NCBI GenBank assembly: GCA_016219235.1
Contig: JACRBO010000185.1
Coordinates: 1 to 8,431, forward strand
DNA: 8,431 nucleotides
Source: Chloroflexota bacterium
Lineage (GTDB): Bacteria > Chloroflexota > Anaerolineae > Fen-1058
Reading direction: 5' to 3'
Shown here: positions 6,501-8,431 of the stretch, in pieces
Numbering within the stretch: the first letter of the stretch is position 1
How the letters are laid out: each line of letters starts with the position of its first letter
Program-made: the position numbers and the translations under genes
Notes under the pieces: model-generated
Databases searched by the model: none
Seen by the model: only the letters and a program-made list of their open reading frames with translations
Told to the model about the DNA's origin: nothing

Positions 6501-8431
6501 GCACGGAAGGCGTTGGCCTGACCCGCGCCCTGCGCCATGACTTCGTGGCCCAGATCGCGGCCGCTGTTGATGAGCAGACGGCGCAGTTCATCGGCGGTAG
6601 GCCAGCGGCCCTGTACCTGGTGAAAACCCTGCGCGACCAGTGCGCCGATGCCGGCCACCACCGGCCCGCTGCGACTGGTGCCTGTCCAGTGGACGTAGGC
6701 GCGGGTGCCGTCGTGGTTGACATTGAGGGGGTATGCGCCCGTGCCCGCGTGCCCGTTGGCAACCAGATCGACCGCGCGCACGCCGTCGGCGGCCGGGCCG
6801 CGATCGGACAGCGCTACGATGTCGCCGTAGTTGACGCGCTGGGGCGCGCTGACCGTTTCGGAGATGCCCCAGGCGTTGATGGTGCCGTACTGCGTGGCCG
6901 CGCCCACGGTAAGCGCCGTCAGGGGATTGGGTTGGATCAATGTGCCGTTGCCGTAGCCGCCATTGCCGGCCGAGTGAATGAAGAGCGGGGCGGCGCCGAC
7001 ACCCGCTTGTTCTTCGTAGTAGCGTGCGAGATAGGTGATGTAGCGCGATTCCCAATCGTACGTGTCGTTGTCGATGCCGCTGGTTCCATAACTAAGCGTA
7101 GCGATCTGCGGCTCGTCGCCGGTATGCGGCATGCCATCGTAACCGAGGAAGATAAACAGGTAAGCGGATTCGATGGAGCCGCCCGCGTAGACGTTGCCAA
7201 TGGCGATGATTTTGGCGGCCGGGGCAGGGCCTTGCACCAGCGGGCCGTAAGTCGCCGTGTAAAACGAGGTGACGCGCGGTTCGGGCGTGAAGACGCCGCC
7301 ATCATTGCCGACGGCGGTCGAGGCGCATTCGGTGCCGTGGCCGCCGCCTGAGAACGAGAGCGAATCGATCATGAAGGCGACCAGGCGGCCGGAGGCGGGA
7401 ATGGGGACGTTGGGGCCGTACAGGCCGGTCGAGCCGGGCGGCGGATTGACGCCGTCGCTGATCCAGTAGATCATGCCGGCGGAAGTATCGGCCACACCGT
7501 CACCCGATAGATCGATCACGCCCACCGGTTGATCGCGCGTCAGCCTGGTTTCGAATTGCCCATCGGCGTTGAGATCCATGAAGACGGCGTCATACGTGCC
7601 GCTGATGACAGTATCGGCCACGAGGACGGGGGCGCTGGTCAAGGTTGGATCAGGATGGGTGCCTTGATAGTAGCGGCCAGAGAGGCTGGCACTGGGCGCG
7701 GTGTAAACGAGCGCTTTGCCGGGAATGGTAAAGGTGAACGCGCCCGTGCCGGTTAAGGTGCGTGCGGCGTTGACGTACCAGCCCCAGTTGTTGGCGCTGG
7801 CCGGATTGGCGAGGTACGCGCCCAACGATCGATCATCATAGGCGATGGGCCAACCCACATACGCCTGGCTGCCAGTCAGGGTGGTCGTCTGCACGGCGTA
7901 GCGGCCATTCAGGGCGGGATTGCCAAAATCCGCGCCAGAGTCCAGCACGGCGATGGTGACGCCTGCGCCATCCAGGTGCAGGGTGTTCCACGTTTCGCGC
8001 ACGCCCTGGGTGTCGTTCTCGTACCAGCCAGTGGGTGCGCCGGGGACCGGCGGTTCATGCCTCACCCCCAGCCCCTCTCCTGAAAATGAAGAGCGATTTT
8101 CAGGAGAGGGGAGAGGGTCAGCGACAAACGTGTGCACTTCATCGGGTTGCGGCGGCAGGGGTACATCGTCGGCGGTGAGCGCGCCGATGATGCCGGGCGT
8201 GCCGATGACGCCGGGCGCGTTGGTCAGATCGGGCAGGGCGTCGGTTCGGGCCAGCCCTGCGATGCGTTGTAGATCACCGATCGATTGGCGGTAGATAGGG
8301 CCGACGAAGTAGTGGTCGAGGTTGACGTGGCCCTCTGCAATGACGGTGATCCAGATCGTGTCCACGCTCTCCGCCTGAGGCGCTTTAACCGTGGTTGCAG
8401 TCACCCCAATCGAGCCAACAGCGAGCATCGA
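3530..8431 (-). CDS. Giant secreted subtilisin-like serine peptidase (S8), 5' end missing
   Basis: This is an extracellular endopeptidase of at least 1,633 residues; numbering here starts at the ATG at 8428. The frame stays open to the window edge and the first residues look like the end of a signal peptide, so the true start is probably outside. A prodomain (about 20-95) and a proline-rich linker precede the S8 catalytic core (about 136-650). The triad is complete: Asp163 in AVLDSGADFG, His364 in GGGHGTECAS and Ser585 in GTSRSGPVVAG, with oxyanion Asn489 in HSAGNGG. Asp and His are about 200 residues apart, as in tripeptidyl-peptidase II and pyrolysin-type subtilases. The insertion carries a calcium-loop-like DLNADGQFE (285-293). 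A second such stretch is DLNANTRVDLNE (782-793). Beta-rich domains follow (about 655-1285), then three CARDB/DUF11-like repeats (about 1287-1390, 1398-1508, 1511-1612) containing YGNDGLSDAHDA, FGNAGPSAAQAV and FGNYGPSDAHGV. The C-terminus ends PYQTFLPLVLFALSD. A palindromic repeat is translated in frame at residues 103-123. The peptidase identity is certain; the substrate is unknown. Confidence 0.97.
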   Translation of the reverse strand, partial: SMLAVGSIGVTATTVKAPQAESVDTIWITVIAEGHVNLDHYFVGPIYRQSIGDLQRIAGLARTDALPDLTNAPGVIGTPGIIGALTADDVPLPPQPDEVHTFVADPLPSPENRSSFSGEGLGVRHEPPVPGAPTGWYENDTQGVRETWNTLHLDGAGVTIAVLDSGADFGNPALNGRYAVQTTTLTGSQAYVGWPIAYDDRSLGAYLANPASANNWGWYVNAARTLTGTGAFTFTIPGKALVYTAPSASLSGRYYQGTHPDPTLTSAPVLVADTVISGTYDAVFMDLNADGQFETRLTRDQPVGVIDLSGDGVADTSAGMIYWISDGVNPPPGSTGLYGPNVPIPASGRLVAFMIDSLSFSGGGHGTECASTAVGNDGGVFTPEPRVTSFYTATYGPLVQGPAPAAKIIAIGNVYAGGSIESAYLFIFLGYDGMPHTGDEPQIATLSYGTSGIDNDTYDWESRYITYLARYYEEQAGVGAAPLFIHSAGNGGYGNGTLIQPNPLTALTVGAATQYGTINAWGISETVSAPQRVNYGDIVALSDRGPAADGVRAVDLVANGHAGTGAYPLNVNHDGTRAYVHWTGTSRSGPVVAGIGALVAQGFHQVQGRWPTADELRRLLINSGRDLGHEVMAQGAGQANAFRAAQAALNQYGLIVDPPTITVDELPRGQTATRSIQLRNPGPAAITATLRAQQLIELAHYTATINTITDTATNYNNGIPDYALNLTPWITAHADADLMVVKLTVPFEHFDTVPPSPAVSSNNWRLMVYNWWDLNNNQQWWTDLNANTRVDLNEIDPGDEWLRFDYSRLAATQQQISVGFPYTRSIGAGSGGVWAGASHFVRSAGDNRTTLTFDVIFYRHADWPEVQIDAPVLAIPPQSTVDVTVTLLAPPDAAYGLHAGTLVISDTGRLDLDPTYRPRDLNVPISWQVSPDPASGSVIIDRAQGGFSWGGRGEEGDWHFYRFTLNDPPPGSILLAHTQWIDYPTDLDTLILGPGVDSYSTVAPQWFGPYTLNLTGGSLRSGARPSWNFRTNTGRTEEWVAVQAGSGPHMVIEQAVLLGGHQAQVPFTTSLGLAHVEPYPLRLDPNCGLTCTITATFHSTIDLSGTIALSHGYGWYTPTLYTGVAISQGQSVPHGLLVPAASYDVEVTLENVVRAGELNLSLYSDRGLIPGAWDALDWLMMTTNGPGVDKALHIRSLLAGQYWVVVNGQHVEPEGGQYDLEVEVVPTNLDGGFIAHGLPDALAAGQAATFTLEVTRPPLNGQRGDLVLSPAYLTGTMDVPVHVEPLPNVWISQTVPPEVIPGVPFSVTLVYGNDGLSDAHDAAILHTLWLNGETAITHTQVVTQLSAGQVQTWTIGIEPPADLVSLETKSSVSIDAREFDPDRSNNARSVVQPVRPQANVWATITAGTAEPVAGTVLTYTAAFGNAGPSAAQAVRVASTLPVSVTTVQPLTESLDWLLPGMTYTTTVFAEADPAIGESWPLTASIAVASTTPDLQPDDNQAAASGAALTRTDLWAKTYVVPSTQADRMITYVLFGNYGPSDAHGVWVHDILPPGVTATEPTSRHFAVVRRGEDNGWYMTITLSNSIGSGITLTNQVYATGLDTDPFTENNSTAAVFISPYQTFLPLVLFALSD
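8061..8121. repeat. Palindromic repeat element translated in frame inside the subtilase
   Basis: Perfect 16-bp arms (8072-8087, CCCCTCTCCTGAAAAT; 8096-8111, ATTTTCAGGAGAGGGG) enclose an eight-base loop, with imperfect outer arms beginning CTCACCC and ending GGGTCAG. The CTCACCCCCAGCCCCTCTCC word closely resembles an abundant intergenic palindrome I recall from Chloroflexota and other environmental genomes. Here it encodes residues about 103-123 of the peptidase (ADPLPSPEN then RSSFSGEGLGVR) without a stop or frameshift. Confidence 0.8.

Noticed and set aside
5738..7351. 537-codon open frame on the plus strand inside the subtilase gene
   Set aside because: It is antisense to a subtilase with intact catalytic motifs. 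Its translation is rich in Arg, Gly and Val with no domain pattern, as expected opposite GC-rich coding sequence.

Overview
This 8,431-base, GC-rich window carries four genes, all read leftward on the minus strand. It is typical cell-envelope and secretion accessory DNA. The gene content fits a filamentous or environmental Chloroflexota bacterium: very large secreted subtilases with a short FLPLV tail, secreted parallel beta-helix proteins, zinc-less anti-sigma-like membrane proteins, and palindromic repeats of the GGAGAGGGG type. That assignment is inferred from style and memory, not from a search.

In transcription order (right to left) the window holds: (1) 8431-3530, the 3' 4.9 kb of a gene for a giant secreted S8 (subtilisin-like) peptidase with a complete catalytic triad, a large insertion between Asp and His, and a C-terminal stalk of three CARDB/DUF11-like repeats; its extreme 5' end lies outside the window. 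(2) 3529-3291, an intergenic region holding a 110-bp near-palindromic, MITE-like element bounded by perfect 10-bp direct repeats, followed by promoter-like sequence. (3) 3290-2604, an anti-sigma-like membrane protein with a degenerate cytoplasmic head and a fibronectin-III-like domain between two membrane helices. (4) 2528-774, a secreted, cysteine-rich, beta-helical surface protein with a C-terminal membrane anchor, followed by a strong hairpin terminator at 711-741. (5) 597-28, an ECF sigma factor preceded by an array of degenerate heptamers (601-648).

The anti-sigma-like gene and the surface-protein gene are only 75 bases apart with no visible terminator between them, so they probably form one transcript. 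The sigma gene follows that transcript's terminator and should have its own promoter. Bipartite ECF-style motifs with identical geometry (AAC-N17-CG[T/A]C) lie upstream of both the sigma gene and the anti-sigma-like gene. This suggests an autoregulated signalling circuit that links an extracytoplasmic FN3 sensor to expression of a cell-surface protein.

The most notable non-coding items are the MITE-like element with its apparent target duplication (3379-3508), a palindromic repeat translated in frame inside the subtilase between prodomain and catalytic core (8061-8121), and a strong excess of CGATCG palindromes (18 by eye count, 14 of them within the subtilase gene). I found no tRNA, rRNA, CRISPR array, transposase or phage gene.
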